This document shows, in pieces, positions 1 through 12,145 of a DNA stretch of 64,000 bases. Below the pieces are notes generated by a model, which did no database searches, was not told the origin of the DNA, and was given only the letters and a program-made list of their open reading frames with translations. Position 1 is the first letter of the stretch. Each line of letters begins with the position of its first letter. The translations under genes were made by a program, and so were the position numbers. This DNA is from Pseudomonas fluvialis. GTDB lineage: Bacteria > Pseudomonadota > Gammaproteobacteria > Pseudomonadales > Pseudomonadaceae. The stretch lies in assembly GCF_014207935.1 (NCBI RefSeq), contig NZ_JACHLL010000005.1, forward strand, positions 1 through 64,000, in the 5' to 3' direction.

Positions 1-36
1 TATCACAAGCACCCACACGAATTGCTTGATTCAACT

Positions 37-48
37 TGTTAAAGAGCG
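37..48 (-). promoter_or_regulatory. boxA antitermination element of the rrn leader
   Basis: The minus strand reads CGCTCTTTAACA, one base away from the classical boxA TGCTCTTTAACA. It sits just before the expected 16S 5' end, as in gammaproteobacterial rRNA leaders. Confidence 0.8.
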
Positions 49-82
49 TTTGGTTAAGTCTTTCGTCTCAACCGAGGCGCGC

Positions 83-110
83 ATTCTACAGCACCCCTTC
101 AACCTGTCAA
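83..110 (-). promoter_or_regulatory. rrn promoter, proximal
   Basis: The minus strand reads TTGACA (110-105), a 16-bp spacer and TAGAAT (88-83), close to the sigma-70 consensus. It is the promoter nearest to the boxA element. Confidence 0.75.
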
Positions 111-190
111 GCTCTTTTTCGAAAATTTCTTTTCTACTCAACCGCTTGCGCTTCTGATCAGCCATTCAGCTTCTCGTCAGCGGGAGGCGA

Positions 191-218
191 ATTCTACAGG
201 ATCATCGATCACTGTCAA
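191..218 (-). promoter_or_regulatory. rrn promoter, middle
   Basis: The minus strand reads TTGACA (218-213), a 16-bp spacer and TAGAAT (196-191). Both hexamers and the spacer length are identical to the proximal promoter, 108 bp away, which suggests duplication or common selection. Confidence 0.75.
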
Positions 219-355
219 CACCCTCCACAACCACTTTTGAAAACCCGCTTCAAAAGCGCGGAGCCGTATAACCAAGCCCCTACCCTCAGCACCTACCAGA
301 ACATAACTTATTGTTTTGGAAGGCCTTCTTTGCAGAAGCGCTGAAAGTGGGGCGC

Positions 356-383
356 ATTATAGGGCCGCAGATTTCGACGTCAA
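356..383 (-). promoter_or_regulatory. rrn promoter, distal
   Basis: The minus strand reads TTGACG (383-378), a 16-bp spacer and a consensus TATAAT (361-356). It lies 20 bp past the tyrS stop codon, so it belongs to the rRNA operon rather than to tyrS. Confidence 0.65.
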
Positions 384-402
384 CCCTGAAAAGCAAAATA
401 AG

Positions 403-1599
403 TTAGCCTTTCAGCTCGACACGAGCAAAAGCCTTCTTGCCAGCCTGACATATATAGGAAGCGCCCACTTTCAGAATGAAAGTACGATCCACTACCCGAC
501 CATCAACCTTCACCGAACCTGCGCCCAAGAGATCACGCGCCGCCGCCGCATTCTTGACCAAGCCCGCCTGATTAAGGGCAGCGGCAATCGGCATATCCAC
601 CGCCGACTCGATAACCACGCTCGGCAAATCCTCCGGCAGCTCGCCATCCTTCATGCGATTACCCGCCGAGCGATGCGCAGACATTGCCGCCTCCTCACCA
701 TGGAAGCGCGCAACGATCTCCTCTGCCAGCTTGATCTTGATGTCTCGCGGATTGGCGCCAGCCACAACATCCTGCTTGAACTGCTCGATCTCGCCCATCG
801 AGCGAAAGCTCAGCAGCTCGAAATAACGCCACATCAAGGCGTCCGGGATGGATACCAGCTTGCTATACATCACGCCCGGCGCTTCCTGGATACCGACATA
901 GTTACCCAAGGACTTGGACATCTTCTTGACGCCATCCAGACCTTCCAGCAAAGGCATGGTGACGATGCACTGGGGCTCCTGCCCATACGCACGCTGCAGC
1001 TCACGTCCCATTAGCAGGTTGAACTTCTGATCGGTACCACCCAGCTCCACATCTGCCTTGAGCGCCACCGAGTCATATCCCTGCACCAGCGGATAGAGGA
1101 ACTCGTGAATGGCAATCGGCTGATTGTCACTGTAGCGCTTGTTGAAATCGTCCCGCTCAAGCATGCGCGCTACTGTGTACTGCGATGCGAGGCGAATGAA
1201 ATCTGCCGGGGTCAGTTTGTCCATCCACGAGGCATTAAACGCCACCTCGGTCTTGGCCGGATCAAGAATCTTGAACACCTGGGACTTGTAGGTTTCGGCG
1301 TTTTCCAGCACCTGCTCGCGTGTCAGCGGTGGACGCGTTGCACTCTTGCCCGAAGGATCACCAATCATCCCGGTGAAGTCGCCGATCAGGAAAATCACCT
1401 GATGGCCCAGCTCCTGGAACTGACGCAGCTTATTAATAAGCACCGTATGCCCGAGATGTAGATCCGGCGCAGTCGGGTCAAACCCAGCCTTGATGCGCAG
1501 CGGCTGGCCGCGCTTGAGCTTTTCAACCAGTTCCGCTTCAACCAGAACTTCTTCCGCACCACGCTTGATCAGCGCCAGCTGCTCTTCTACCGACTTCAT
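403..1599 (-). CDS. tyrS: Tyrosyl-tRNA synthetase (TyrZ-type)
   Basis: This cytoplasmic class I aminoacyl-tRNA synthetase charges tRNA-Tyr. The 398-residue product has the HIGH-type motif HLGH (residues 48-51), the KMSKS loop (226-230) and a C-terminal S4-type RNA-binding domain ending near the stop. Length and sequence fit the TyrZ group rather than the longer TyrS group of pseudomonads. The reading frame stays open upstream to 1644, but the ATG at 1599 begins the conserved text [14 protein letters not shown], so it is chosen although only a weak GGGGC precedes it. It is transcribed toward the rRNA promoters and away from the mepM gene, with which it shares a divergent intergenic region (1600-1782). 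Confidence 0.95.
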   Translation of the reverse strand: MKSVEEQLALIKRGAEEVLVEAELVEKLKRGQPLRIKAGFDPTAPDLHLGHTVLINKLRQFQELGHQVIFLIGDFTGMIGDPSGKSATRPPLTREQVLENAETYKSQVFKILDPAKTEVAFNASWMDKLTPADFIRLASQYTVARMLERDDFNKRYSDNQPIAIHEFLYPLVQGYDSVALKADVELGGTDQKFNLLMGRELQRAYGQEPQCIVTMPLLEGLDGVKKMSKSLGNYVGIQEAPGVMYSKLVSIPDALMWRYFELLSFRSMGEIEQFKQDVVAGANPRDIKIKLAEEIVARFHGEEAAMSAHRSAGNRMKDGELPEDLPSVVIESAVDMPIAAALNQAGLVKNAAAARDLLGAGSVKVDGRVVDRTFILKVGASYICQAGKKAFARVELKG

Positions 1600-1782
1600 C
1601 TCAGGCCCCACACTAGACCAGCACAAAAAAAGGGAACCAACCATACAAGATCACTGACTAATTACAAGTTTTGCCCAAGGAAAGCCGCCGCCCGCATGCG
1701 AGACGTCGGCCAGCGCTTGCCGCTAACAGATTTTGGTTATATTTTAGGCAGTTATATATATTGAAAAACGCCATTCGAAGCC

Positions 1783-4306
<2,524 letters not shown>

Positions 4307-4322
4307 CATATCCCCAGAAAGC

Positions 4323-4350
4323 AAAACGCCGCACAGCGTGCGGCGTTTTT
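4323..4350. terminator. Bidirectional terminator between anmK and erpA
   Basis: A perfect 12-bp stem (4323-4334 with 4338-4349) has a 3-nt AGC loop. The A and T runs at its ends form the U-tracts for both directions. It separates the convergent anmK and erpA genes. Confidence 0.9.
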
Positions 4351-4368
4351 CTCCTGAGCAGCTAACGA

Positions 4369-4719
4369 TCAGATCGAGAACGACTGACCGCAGCCACAGG
4401 TGGTGCTGGCATTGGGGTTGTTGATCACGAAGCGCGAGCCTTCCAGTCCTTCCTGATAGTCCACCTCGGCACCCACCAGGTACTGGAAGCTCATCGGATC
4501 GACCACTAGGCTCACACCATCACGCTCGACGATGGTGTCATCGTCCGCGACGTCTTCATCGAAGGTGAAGCCGTACTGGAAGCCCGAGCAACCGCCGCCG
4601 GTGACGAACACCCGCAGCTTCAGGCGCTCATTGCCCTCTTCGTCGATCAGGCTCTTCACCTTGTTCGCCGCGCCTTGGGTAAACATCAGGGCAGTGGGGG
4701 TGAAGGTTTCGATGGTCAT
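4369..4719 (-). CDS. erpA: Iron-sulfur cluster insertion protein ErpA
   Basis: This A-type carrier hands [Fe-S] clusters to essential apoproteins, including isoprenoid synthesis enzymes. The 116-residue protein keeps the three cluster cysteines, C44 in GGGCSGF and C108/C110 in the C-terminal CGCGQSF. The ATG at 4719 is chosen because GGGAG lies 7 nt upstream; a longer frame would need a TTG two codons earlier. It stands alone between a terminator and argC, which is transcribed in the same direction. Confidence 0.96.
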   Translation of the reverse strand: MTIETFTPTALMFTQGAANKVKSLIDEEGNERLKLRVFVTGGGCSGFQYGFTFDEDVADDDTIVERDGVSLVVDPMSFQYLVGAEVDYQEGLEGSRFVINNPNASTTCGCGQSFSI

Positions 4720-4799
4720 TGGCAATCTCCCGGCATTCAGCCGTTACAGCACTACTGGGCAGCATTATCCGCTTAACCCAGTAAAATGGTCAACTTAAC

Positions 4800-5834
4800 T
4801 CAGGGCATCAGAGCCACGTTGGACAGACCCAGACGCTCGTCCAGACCGAACAGGATGTTCATGTTCTGGATGGCCTGGCCGGAAGCCCCCTTGACCAGAT
4901 TGTCGATCACCGAAAGCACCACTACCTGATCACCGTCCTGCGGCCGGTGCACGGCAATGCGACAGACGTTGGCACCGCGCACACTGCGGGTTTCCGGATG
5001 GCTACCCGCCGGCAGCACATCGACAAACGGCTCATTGGCATAACGCTGCTCATACAGCGCCTGCAGATCCACGCCGCGATTAACCACCGTGGCGTAGAGC
5101 GTGGCGTGGATACCGCGAATCATCGGCGTCAGGTGCGGCACGAAGGTCAGCCCGACATCCTGCCCGGCCGCGCGACGCAGCCCCTGACGAATCTCCGGCA
5201 GATGGCGGTGACCTTTGACCGAGTAGGCCTTCATGCTTTCGCCGGCCTCACAGAGCAGCGAGCCGACACTGGCGCCACGTCCGGCGCCACTGACGCCCGA
5301 CTTGCAGTCGGCAATCAGCGTGGCCGGATTGGCCAGCCCCTGCTCCAGCAGCGGCAGGAAACCCAGTTGAGTGGCGGTCGGGTAGCAGCCGGCCACGGCA
5401 ATCAGGCGCGCCTGCTTGATCGCCTCGCGGTTGACCTCCGGCAAGCCGTAGACGGCCTCCGGCAACAGTTCCGGCGCGCCATGTGGCTGGCCGTACCACT
5501 TGGCCCACTCTTCGGCATCCTGCAGGCGGAAGTCGGCGGACAGGTCGATCACCTTGGTGCCGGTGGCCAGCAGTTCACCGGCCAGGGCATGCGCCACGCC
5601 ATGCGGAGTGGCAAAGAACACCACGTCACAGCTGCCGAGGGTCGCTACGTCCGGCACGCTGAAAGCCAGACCGTCGTAGTGGCCGCGCAGATTGGGGTAC
5701 ATATCGGCGACCTTGACGCCCTCTTCCGAACGCGAGGTGATCACCGCCACTTCCGCCTGCGGGTGTTGCGCCAGCAGACGCAGCAACTCCACTCCGGTGT
5801 AGCCCGTGCCGCCGACGATACCGACCTTGATCAT
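4800..5834 (-). CDS. argC: N-acetyl-gamma-glutamyl-phosphate reductase
   Basis: ArgC carries out the NADPH-dependent third step of arginine synthesis, reducing N-acetylglutamyl phosphate to the semialdehyde. The 344-residue protein begins with the Rossmann motif [17 protein letters not shown] and has the catalytic cysteine in VAGCYPTAT. The ATG at 5834 has a good GGAAGG upstream; 23 further in-frame codons lie upstream but do not resemble the family. It diverges from hemJ across a 137-bp region. Confidence 0.96.
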   Translation of the reverse strand: MIKVGIVGGTGYTGVELLRLLAQHPQAEVAVITSRSEEGVKVADMYPNLRGHYDGLAFSVPDVATLGSCDVVFFATPHGVAHALAGELLATGTKVIDLSADFRLQDAEEWAKWYGQPHGAPELLPEAVYGLPEVNREAIKQARLIAVAGCYPTATQLGFLPLLEQGLANPATLIADCKSGVSGAGRGASVGSLLCEAGESMKAYSVKGHRHLPEIRQGLRRAAGQDVGLTFVPHLTPMIRGIHATLYATVVNRGVDLQALYEQRYANEPFVDVLPAGSHPETRSVRGANVCRIAVHRPQDGDQVVVLSVIDNLVKGASGQAIQNMNILFGLDERLGLSNVALMP

Positions 5835-5971
5835 GCTGCCTTCCCCCCGGGTACGCATCTTGAGTACAAATAAAGGCCGCGATGATAAAGCCGCAGGCCG
5901 CATCGGGCCAGCAGCGAGTGACGCACAGGCGCGCGGCCACTACTATCGGCGCAGGTATAAGGAGACCCGTA

Positions 5972-6397
5972 ATGCTCTATCTGTGGATCAAGGCCCTACA
6001 CATCATCGCCATCGTCTGCTGGTTCGCCGGCCTTTTCTATCTGCCACGATTGTTCGTTTACCACGCCATGAGCGAAGACCAGCCGAGTCGCGAGCGCTTC
6101 ATCATCATGGAGCGCAAGCTCTACCGTGGCATCATGAATCCCTCGATGATCGCAACGCTGCTGTTCGGTGGCTGGCTGCTCTATCTCAACCCGGCCTGGC
6201 TCAGTCAGGGCTGGCTGCACGCCAAGCTGCTGCTGGTGGTGCTGCTGGTGGGCTATCACCACGCCTGTGGCGCGATGTACAAACGCTTTGCAAGCGGCGA
6301 CAACAGCCGTGGCCATGTGTTTTACCGCTGGTTCAATGAAGTACCCGTGCTATTCCTGCTGGCCATTGTCATTCTGGTCGTCGTCAAACCTTTCTAA
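5972..6397 (+). CDS. hemJ: HemJ-type protoporphyrinogen IX oxidase (UPF0093)
   Basis: This small inner-membrane protein most likely oxidises protoporphyrinogen IX to protoporphyrin IX in haem synthesis. The 141-residue product has four hydrophobic segments and the family histidines in KALHIIAI and VGYHHACG, plus the conserved RGIMNPSM. The ATG at 5972 is preceded by AAGGAGA. The upstream extension of the frame (to 5882) lies in the argC promoter region and is not conserved in style. It is divergent from argC and followed 27 nt later by the flavin oxidoreductase gene. Confidence 0.88.
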   Translation: MLYLWIKALHIIAIVCWFAGLFYLPRLFVYHAMSEDQPSRERFIIMERKLYRGIMNPSMIATLLFGGWLLYLNPAWLSQGWLHAKLLLVVLLVGYHHACGAMYKRFASGDNSRGHVFYRWFNEVPVLFLLAIVILVVVKPF

Positions 6398-6424
6398 CCT
6401 GCCTTTCGGAAAACTGGAGTCGCC

Positions 6425-7387
6425 ATGAGCCTGCCCGCCTTGCTGCAAGACAAACTGCGCCTGCCGCTGGTGGCCGCCCCGATGTTTCTGATTTCCGGCC
6501 CGGAGCTGGTTCGTGCCTGCTGCGCCCAGGGCATCGTCGGCAGTTTCCCGGCCCTCAACCAGCGCGAGACCAGCGGCTTCCGCGACTGGCTGGAAGAGAT
6601 CAACGCAGGTCTGACGCCGCAGGCAACCCCCTATGCCGTCAATCTGATCGTGCATGGCAGCAACCCGCGCCTACAGGCCGACCTCGCCGTCTGCGTCGAA
6701 CAACGCGTGCCAATCGTCATCACCAGCTTGGGGGCGGTGAAGGAAGTGGTGGATGCTGTGCACAGCTACGGTGGCCTGGTGTTCCATGACGTCACCACCC
6801 GCCGCCACGCCGAAAAAGCCGCCGAAGCCGGCGTGGATGGGCTGATTGCGGTCGCCGCCGGTGCCGGCGGACATGCCGGAACCTGGAGCCCGTTCGCCCT
6901 GGTCGCCGAGATCCGCCAGTTCTTCGACAAGACGCTGCTCCTGGCCGGCTGTCTCAATCACGGCCACGAAATACTCGCCGCGCAATTGCTTGGCGCCGAC
7001 CTGGCCTACATGGGCACACGCCTGATCGCCACTGAGGAAAGCCGCGCCAGCGCCGAATACAAACAGATGCTGCTGGACGCCCAGGCCGCCGACATCATTC
7101 ACACCCCGGCCGTATCCGGCGTGCCGGCCAGCTTCATGCGCCAGAGCCTGCAGGCAGCCGGCTATGACCTCGCCCGCCTGCAGAACAAGGGCGACATCAA
7201 TTACGGCGAGAAGCTAAAGCCAATCAACGACGAGGCCAAAGCCTGGAAAACCGTCTGGTCGGCCGGGCAAGGCGCCGGCGATATCCATGACCTACCCAGC
7301 GTGGCCGAACTCGTCGCACGACTGGACAGCGAGTACCAGGCAGCCTTGCAGCACAGCCAGCAGATCGGCCAAACCTGGCGGCGCTAA
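6425..7387 (+). CDS. NAD(P)H-dependent flavin oxidoreductase, nitronate monooxygenase family
   Basis: A 320-residue FMN-dependent TIM-barrel protein of the 2-nitropropane dioxygenase/nitronate monooxygenase family. The N-terminal PLVAAPMFLISGPELV and the glycine-rich phosphate-binding stretches VAAGAGGHAGT and LLAGCLNHGHEILAAQLLGADLAYMGTRLIAT are typical. The physiological substrate cannot be told from the sequence; related enzymes detoxify nitronates or reduce quinones. It follows hemJ by 27 nt with its own GGAG site, so cotranscription is likely. Confidence 0.85.
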   Translation: MSLPALLQDKLRLPLVAAPMFLISGPELVRACCAQGIVGSFPALNQRETSGFRDWLEEINAGLTPQATPYAVNLIVHGSNPRLQADLAVCVEQRVPIVITSLGAVKEVVDAVHSYGGLVFHDVTTRRHAEKAAEAGVDGLIAVAAGAGGHAGTWSPFALVAEIRQFFDKTLLLAGCLNHGHEILAAQLLGADLAYMGTRLIATEESRASAEYKQMLLDAQAADIIHTPAVSGVPASFMRQSLQAAGYDLARLQNKGDINYGEKLKPINDEAKAWKTVWSAGQGAGDIHDLPSVAELVARLDSEYQAALQHSQQIGQTWRR

Positions 7388-7407
7388 ATCAAACCTCAGC
7401 GGTCTGT

Positions 7408-7437
7408 GCCCTGGCTTGTTGTGCCGACAGCCAGGGC
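7408..7437 (+). terminator. Possible stem-loop between the flavoprotein and DUF805 genes
   Basis: GCCCTGGC (7408-7415) and GCCAGGGC (7430-7437) form a perfect 8-bp stem with a 14-nt loop. No clear T-run follows, so it may be a weak or Rho-assisted terminator or simply an mRNA hairpin. Confidence 0.3.
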
Positions 7438-7483
7438 TTAGGCTTAAGCCCACTCTATCCTTCGCCCTGACAAGGAAGCCCCG

Positions 7484-8578
7484 ATGAGCGAAACCCGCTA
7501 CTCCATCATGTTTGCCGGTGAAGTGCTGCCGGACTTCTCCCTCGACACTGTCAAAGCCAACCTGGCCAGCCTGTTCAAGAGCGATCTGGACAAGATCGAA
7601 GCCCTGTTCAGCGGTCAGTCGGTACCGCTCAAGCGCAATCTGGAAAGCGCGGAAGCCGATAAATACATGGCCGCCCTACAGCGTGCCGGTGCCAAGGTCA
7701 GCAAGCAGAGCGAAGGCCTGCAACTGTCACTGGTAGCGACCGACGATCACCCGGACGACAACGTTGCGGCGCCGCCCCCCACCGAGGCTGCCACCAGCAG
7801 CACCCGCATGACCTGCCCCAAATGTGCTCACGAACAGGCCAAAGCGGCCGAATGCGAGGCTTGCGGCATCATCATCGAGAAGTACCTGGCCCGTCAGGCA
7901 CAACTGCAGGAAGAAGCCGCTTCAATCCAGGCTTCCATAACCAGCACTTCCCCGGCAACCGAGCCTGAAGCCCCTGTCAGCGCCTCACCCTATGCCCCAC
8001 CACAGGCCAACGTGGCCGAGCAGCTACCGGAATTTGGCGAGCTGAAACCCTTCGGCGTTACCGGGCGCATCGGGCGCCTGCGCTATCTCGCCTGGTCGCT
8101 GGTACTCATCCTGGTCATGGCCCCGGCACTGGGTATCGCCGCGCTGGGCATGGGCATTTCCGACACCGTCGGCATCATTCTGATCGCAGGCGTGACCCTG
8201 GCGATGGTCGTTGTCAGCGTACAGATTGGCGTGCAACGCCTGCACGACATCGGCTGGTCGGGCTGGCTCTACCTGCTGAACCTCGTCCCCGTCGTGGGCA
8301 GTGTCTTCCCGCTGTTGATGCTGTTGATTCCAGGCAACGCCGGCGCCAACCGTTATGGCCCGCCGCAACCGCCGAACAGCACTGCGGTCAAGGTCCTGGC
8401 CTCGCTGTGGCTGGTGATTCTGGCGCTGGTGGTGATTGCCGCGATCGCCGGCGGCGTTGGCATGCTGGACTCGCAGGAGGGCGATATGGGCCTGTCCGAC
8501 ATGGACACCGAGAGCAGCTATGCGGAGCCCGCAGAAGCCGCGGCTCCGGCAGCGGCCTACGAGTACAGCGAAGAGTAA
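7484..8578 (+). CDS. DUF805 membrane protein with N-terminal zinc ribbon
   Basis: The 364-residue protein has three parts. An N-terminal region (about 1-85) resembles domains fused to small zinc ribbons. A CPKC...CEAC ribbon follows (about 107-127) with the text [12 protein letters not shown]. The C-terminal DUF805 domain (about 185-330) has the family start [16 protein letters not shown] and several transmembrane helices. The C-terminal tail is acidic and alanine-rich. No function is known; DUF805 proteins are inner-membrane proteins of unknown role. A good AAGGAAG precedes the ATG. Confidence 0.8.
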   Translation: MSETRYSIMFAGEVLPDFSLDTVKANLASLFKSDLDKIEALFSGQSVPLKRNLESAEADKYMAALQRAGAKVSKQSEGLQLSLVATDDHPDDNVAAPPPTEAATSSTRMTCPKCAHEQAKAAECEACGIIIEKYLARQAQLQEEAASIQASITSTSPATEPEAPVSASPYAPPQANVAEQLPEFGELKPFGVTGRIGRLRYLAWSLVLILVMAPALGIAALGMGISDTVGIILIAGVTLAMVVVSVQIGVQRLHDIGWSGWLYLLNLVPVVGSVFPLLMLLIPGNAGANRYGPPQPPNSTAVKVLASLWLVILALVVIAAIAGGVGMLDSQEGDMGLSDMDTESSYAEPAEAAAPAAAYEYSEE

Positions 8579-8588
8579 TCCAGCACAC

Positions 8589-8615
8589 ACTGGCCGACCG
8601 TTCTGGTCGGCCAGT
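8589..8615. terminator. Stem-loop between convergent DUF805 and AAA genes
   Basis: An 11-bp perfect stem (8589-8599 with 8605-8615) has a GTTCT loop. It lies between two convergent genes. There is no strong T-run, so the assignment as terminator rests on position and stem strength. Confidence 0.5.
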
Positions 8616-8630
8616 CTGCTGCCCCCTCCG

Positions 8631-10112
8631 CTACCCTGCCTGCACCGTGCGCCCTGCCGCCCAGGCGCGCAGCCCGGCCAACTGTTCCGCCATCACCACC
8701 GACAACGGCGCCGTACGCGCCAACTCGTGCAACAGCAGCGTTTGCTCGACCTGCGTCTGCCGCGCCTGCGCCGCATACAGGGCGCCTACCACCGCCTGCT
8801 CGATCTCGGCACCGGAGAAGCCCTCGCTGGCCTGCGCCAGCGCCACCAGATCGAACTGCGTCGGGTCGAGCTCGCGCTGCTGCAGGTGGATTCGGAAGAT
8901 ATCCTGACGCACTTCCACCTGAGGCAGATCGACGAAGAACAGCTCGTCAAAGCGCCCCTTGCGCACCAGCTCCGGCGGCAGACGATCGATGGCATTGGCC
9001 GTCGCGACCATGAATACCGGGCTCTTGCGCTCAGCCATCCAGGTCAGCAGGGTCCCCAGTACACGCTGACTGACACCGCCGTCCTGTTCGCCACTGGCCA
9101 GGCCCTTCTCCACTTCGTCCATCCACAGCACGCAGGGCGCCATCTGCTCGGCCAGCTTGAGGGCCTCTCGCAGATTGCGCTCGGTCTCGCCGAAGAACTT
9201 GTTGTACAGGCAGGCAAAATCCAGACGCAGCAGGGGCAGCCCCCACAGTCCGGCAACCGCCTTGGCCGCCAGGCTCTTGCCACCGCCCTGCACGCCGACC
9301 AGCAGGATGCCCTTGGGCATGTCCTCGCCCACCTCACCGAGGAAGGCCTGCTGCCGCTCGCCCAGCCAGCGCTTGAGATTCTCCAGACCACCGACATCGG
9401 CAAAACGCGCGGTTTCGTACTCAAGACTGAGTACACCCTCCATGTCGAGCAACTGGAACTTGCTGCGGTTGAGTGCGCCGAGATCGTCCTGGGTGATGGC
9501 GCCGTCATTCCAGATGATCGAGCGGGCCAGCAGGCGCGCCTCGGCATGGCTCATGCCGCGCAGGTTCTTCACTACCTGCTGCAGGGTACGGTTATCGGTA
9601 CGCACCCGCGCCCCGCGGTTACTGTTGCTCCAGTGACTGGCTTCGTCGCGGACGATGGCCAGCAGTTCCTCCTCACTGGGCAGGGTCAGGCTGAAACGCG
9701 CAGCCAGACGCTGCAGCTCGGCCGGCAACTTGAAGGCATGCGACACCAGCACCAGGGTCGGCTTGTGCGTGCCCTCGGCCATGGCGATTTCCTTGAGCAG
9801 GCGCACGCGCTTGGGCTCGCTATCCAGGAACGGATGCAGGTCGCACATCACGTACAGCGTCGGCTGCACATCCGCCTTGACCAGTTTGAGCGCGGCCTCC
9901 GGATCGCAGCTGTCCACCTCGCCAATCGGGTCGCCACCAAAGCCCAGGCGCTGCAGGCCCTCGGTCACCGACCAGGTGAGCAGGCTGAGCCCACGCTTGA
10001 CCGCCAGCCCGGTGAGCACCTCCAGCACCCGCGGCTCGTCCCAGGACTCGATCACCACTAGCTTGACCCGAGAATCCAGCACCAGCCCCAGATCATGAAT
10101 ATCGTTCTTCAC
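8631..10112 (-). CDS. AAA-family ATPase (Ycf46-like)
   Basis: A 493-residue protein with an N-terminal helical/Rossmann-like region and one AAA+ module. Visible are the Walker A text GVQGGGKS, Walker [12 protein letters not shown], a second region of homology with [21 protein letters not shown] (arginine finger region) and a C-terminal lid. This arrangement resembles Ycf46-type ATPases of cyanobacteria and proteobacteria, whose role is poorly known. The GTG at 10112 is chosen because AAGGAG is correctly spaced before it. It is divergent from the HIT-family gene. Confidence 0.8.
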   Translation of the reverse strand: MKNDIHDLGLVLDSRVKLVVIESWDEPRVLEVLTGLAVKRGLSLLTWSVTEGLQRLGFGGDPIGEVDSCDPEAALKLVKADVQPTLYVMCDLHPFLDSEPKRVRLLKEIAMAEGTHKPTLVLVSHAFKLPAELQRLAARFSLTLPSEEELLAIVRDEASHWSNSNRGARVRTDNRTLQQVVKNLRGMSHAEARLLARSIIWNDGAITQDDLGALNRSKFQLLDMEGVLSLEYETARFADVGGLENLKRWLGERQQAFLGEVGEDMPKGILLVGVQGGGKSLAAKAVAGLWGLPLLRLDFACLYNKFFGETERNLREALKLAEQMAPCVLWMDEVEKGLASGEQDGGVSQRVLGTLLTWMAERKSPVFMVATANAIDRLPPELVRKGRFDELFFVDLPQVEVRQDIFRIHLQQRELDPTQFDLVALAQASEGFSGAEIEQAVVGALYAAQARQTQVEQTLLLHELARTAPLSVVMAEQLAGLRAWAAGRTVQAG

Positions 10113-10200
10113 ACTCGCTCCTTGTGCCGGCACGCGCTGGCCGGAAAGTGCGCCCGCCGTTTACACTCGGCCGCTCTGTCAACAACCCGGGAATAGTTCC

Positions 10201-10539
10201 ATGGATTGTCTGTTCTGCAAAATCGTCGCCGGGCAGATTCCGGCACGCAAGCTCTACGAAGACGAACACGTGGTCGCCTTCCATGACATCGCGCCGCAGG
10301 CGCCAGTGCACTTTCTGGTGATCCCGAAAAAGCACATCAGCACCCTCAACGACCTGACCGAAGATGACAAGGCGCTGGCTGGCCATATTCTCTTCACCGC
10401 CCAGCGTCTGGCCAAAGAGCAAGGCTGCGAAGAAGGCTTCCGCGTGGTGATGAACTGCAACGAGCTGGGCGGTCAGACCGTCTACCACATCCATATGCAC
10501 GTGCTCGGCCAGCGTCAGCTGAACTGGCCGCCGGGCTGA
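10201..10539 (+). CDS. hinT: HIT-family purine nucleoside phosphoramidase (HinT-like)
   Basis: A 112-residue histidine triad protein that hydrolyses adenosine phosphoramidates and acyl-AMPs. The triad HIHMH (H96, H98, H100) and the N-terminal CLFCKIVAGQIPA are typical of bacterial HinT. Its TGA overlaps the ATG of the next gene (TGATG), so translation of the two is probably coupled. Confidence 0.9.
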   Translation: MDCLFCKIVAGQIPARKLYEDEHVVAFHDIAPQAPVHFLVIPKKHISTLNDLTEDDKALAGHILFTAQRLAKEQGCEEGFRVVMNCNELGGQTVYHIHMHVLGQRQLNWPPG

Positions 10540-11345
10540 TGCGTCGCCGGCTCTACCTGCTGGTCGGCCTGAGCCTCAGTGCTCAGGCCATGCCCGAAGG
10601 CACGGTGTTTCGCGACACGCTGCCCGGCGGGCAGTCAGGCCCCGAACTGGTGGTGGTCCCCGCCGGCCAGTTCGAGCTGGGCGATCTGAGTGGTCGTGGC
10701 AACCACAATGAACGCCCGACGCTTACTGTGCAGATTGCGCGCAGTTTTGCCATCGGCCGCTTTGAAATCACCTTTGCCGACTGGCGCCTGTATCAGCAGG
10801 CCACCCAGACCCCGCTGCCGGACAACGAAGGCTGGGGACTGTCCGACGTGCGCCCGGTGATCAACGTGTCCTGGCAAGAGGCCCGCGCCTACTGCCAGTG
10901 GCTCAGCCGCATGAGCGGGCAGCGCTATCGGCTGCCGACCGAGGCCGAATGGGAATACGCCGCCCGCGCCGGCAGCGGCAGTTACTACTGGTGGGGCGAG
11001 CAGCTGGACAGCCCCGAGCAACGCCCCCGCGCGCACTGTCGTGGCTGCAACAGCCCGCGCATCATTCAGAACAAGACCGCCCAGATCGGGCGCTTTGCTG
11101 CCAATGCCTTTGGCTTGTACGACACGGCCGGCAATGTCTGGGAATGGACAGCCTCGCGCTATGCCCATCCCTGGGATGGCAGTGAACAGCGCGACGCCGG
11201 CCTGCTCGACCAGAGCCCGCGTGTGGTGCGCGGTGGCGCCTGGAACAGCGGCCCGGCCTATTTGCGCAGCAGCTTGCGCGACCTGCGCCAGCCGGATCAG
11301 AAACACTACGCACTGGGCCTGCGCGTCGTTCGCGAAATTGACTGA
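10539..11345 (+). CDS. Formylglycine-generating-enzyme/sulfatase-modifying family protein, secreted
   Basis: The 268-residue protein has a short signal peptide (MRRRLYLLVGLSLSAQA) and an FGE-sulfatase fold. Family text includes VVVPAGQFELGD, NVSWQEARAYCQWLS, RLPTEAEWEYAARAG, YDTAGNVWEWTAS and VVRGGAWNSG. The copper-binding cysteine pair of true formylglycine-generating enzymes is not apparent, and no sulfatase gene is near. It is therefore more likely one of the many FGE-fold proteins without oxidase activity, perhaps a periplasmic binding or structural protein. It overlaps the HIT gene by one base. Confidence 0.75.
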   Translation: MRRRLYLLVGLSLSAQAMPEGTVFRDTLPGGQSGPELVVVPAGQFELGDLSGRGNHNERPTLTVQIARSFAIGRFEITFADWRLYQQATQTPLPDNEGWGLSDVRPVINVSWQEARAYCQWLSRMSGQRYRLPTEAEWEYAARAGSGSYYWWGEQLDSPEQRPRAHCRGCNSPRIIQNKTAQIGRFAANAFGLYDTAGNVWEWTASRYAHPWDGSEQRDAGLLDQSPRVVRGGAWNSGPAYLRSSLRDLRQPDQKHYALGLRVVREID

Positions 11346-11439
11346 GTCCACGCCGCATCCGTCGCCCGGCCTGATACCGGTCAAGCCTTGCACCGTCGTG
11401 TGAGTTAAACTGCGCCTGTCACCTTCTGGAGCCAAGAGC

Positions 11440-12087
11440 ATGACTGGCAACCGCGCCTACACCCCGGCTGATCGCCTGCTGCTGCAAGCCGATGCTGCCC
11501 TGCGAACGCTACTGCCATTCAGCGGTCAACCTCATCGTGCCTCGCCCGCCGTACTCGAAAACGAGCAGCCACTGGACGCGGCCAGCACCCAGCATGTGGC
11601 CGGTCTGATGCGCATCAACCACACCGGCGAGGTCTGCGCCCAGGCGCTGTATCAGGGCCAGGCGCTGACCGCCAAGCTGCCCGAAGTGCGCGCCGCCATG
11701 GAGCATGCCGCCGAGGAGGAAATCGATCACCTGGCCTGGTGCGAGCAGCGCATCCGCGAGCTGGGCAGCCGCCCGAGTCTGCTCAATCCACTGTTCTACG
11801 GTCTGTCGTTCGGCGTCGGCGCCCTGGCCGGACTGGTCAGCGACAAGGTCAGCCTGGGTTTCGTCGCCGCTACCGAGGATCAGGTGGTCAAGCATCTGGA
11901 CGAGCACCTGCAGCAGATCCCTGCCGAGGACCACAAGTCGCGCGCCATTCTCCAGCAGATGAAGAGCGACGAGCAGCAGCATGCGACGACCGCCCTCGAA
12001 GCCGGCGGACTGAACTTCCCGGCTCCGGTGAAGTTCGGCATGAGCCTGCTGGCCAAGGTCATGACCAAGAGCACCTACCGGATCTGA
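11440..12087 (+). CDS. coq7: 3-demethoxyubiquinol 3-hydroxylase
   Basis: This di-iron hydroxylase makes a late ubiquinone ring hydroxylation at the inner membrane, in pseudomonads replacing the flavoprotein UbiF. The 215-residue protein keeps the ferritin-like carboxylate/histidine ligands in [45 protein letters not shown] and [14 protein letters not shown] precedes the ATG. In P. aeruginosa the neighbour between coq7 and the OsmC gene is speD (from memory); here a terminator follows coq7 directly and speD is absent from this locus. Confidence 0.95.
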   Translation: MTGNRAYTPADRLLLQADAALRTLLPFSGQPHRASPAVLENEQPLDAASTQHVAGLMRINHTGEVCAQALYQGQALTAKLPEVRAAMEHAAEEEIDHLAWCEQRIRELGSRPSLLNPLFYGLSFGVGALAGLVSDKVSLGFVAATEDQVVKHLDEHLQQIPAEDHKSRAILQQMKSDEQQHATTALEAGGLNFPAPVKFGMSLLAKVMTKSTYRI

Positions 12088-12103
12088 CCGATTTGGCGGA
12101 CAC

Positions 12104-12134
12104 AAAAAAGGGCGCCAGCGGCGCCCTTTTTTTT
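12104..12134. terminator. Bidirectional terminator between coq7 and the OsmC gene
   Basis: A perfect 13-bp stem (12104-12116 with 12120-12132), an AGC loop and flanking A and T runs serve both convergent genes. Confidence 0.92.
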
Positions 12135-12145
12135 CATCGTGAGGC

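Larger units (their letters stand above)
1..402 (-). promoter_or_regulatory. rRNA operon promoter and leader region (16S gene off left edge)
   Basis: No protein gene is supported here. Read on the minus strand the segment ends in a typical Pseudomonas 16S leader: a boxA antitermination element CGCTCTTTAACA (positions 48 down to 37), followed by the conserved leader text that ends in GTGGGTGCTTGTGA. Three promoter-like pairs lie upstream. The transcript would run off the left edge, where the 16S gene is expected. Known rrn operons use boxA to recruit Nus factors. The adjacent tyrS is transcribed in the same direction, toward the rRNA operon. Confidence 0.85.

Noticed and set aside
8436..10061. 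A 541-codon plus-strand frame opposite the AAA ATPase gene
   Set aside because: Shadow frame; the minus-strand gene has Walker motifs and a good ribosome site.
10539..11345. A functional sulfatase-activating enzyme
   Set aside because: No sulfatase gene is near and the copper-binding cysteine pair is not apparent; only the fold family is supported.
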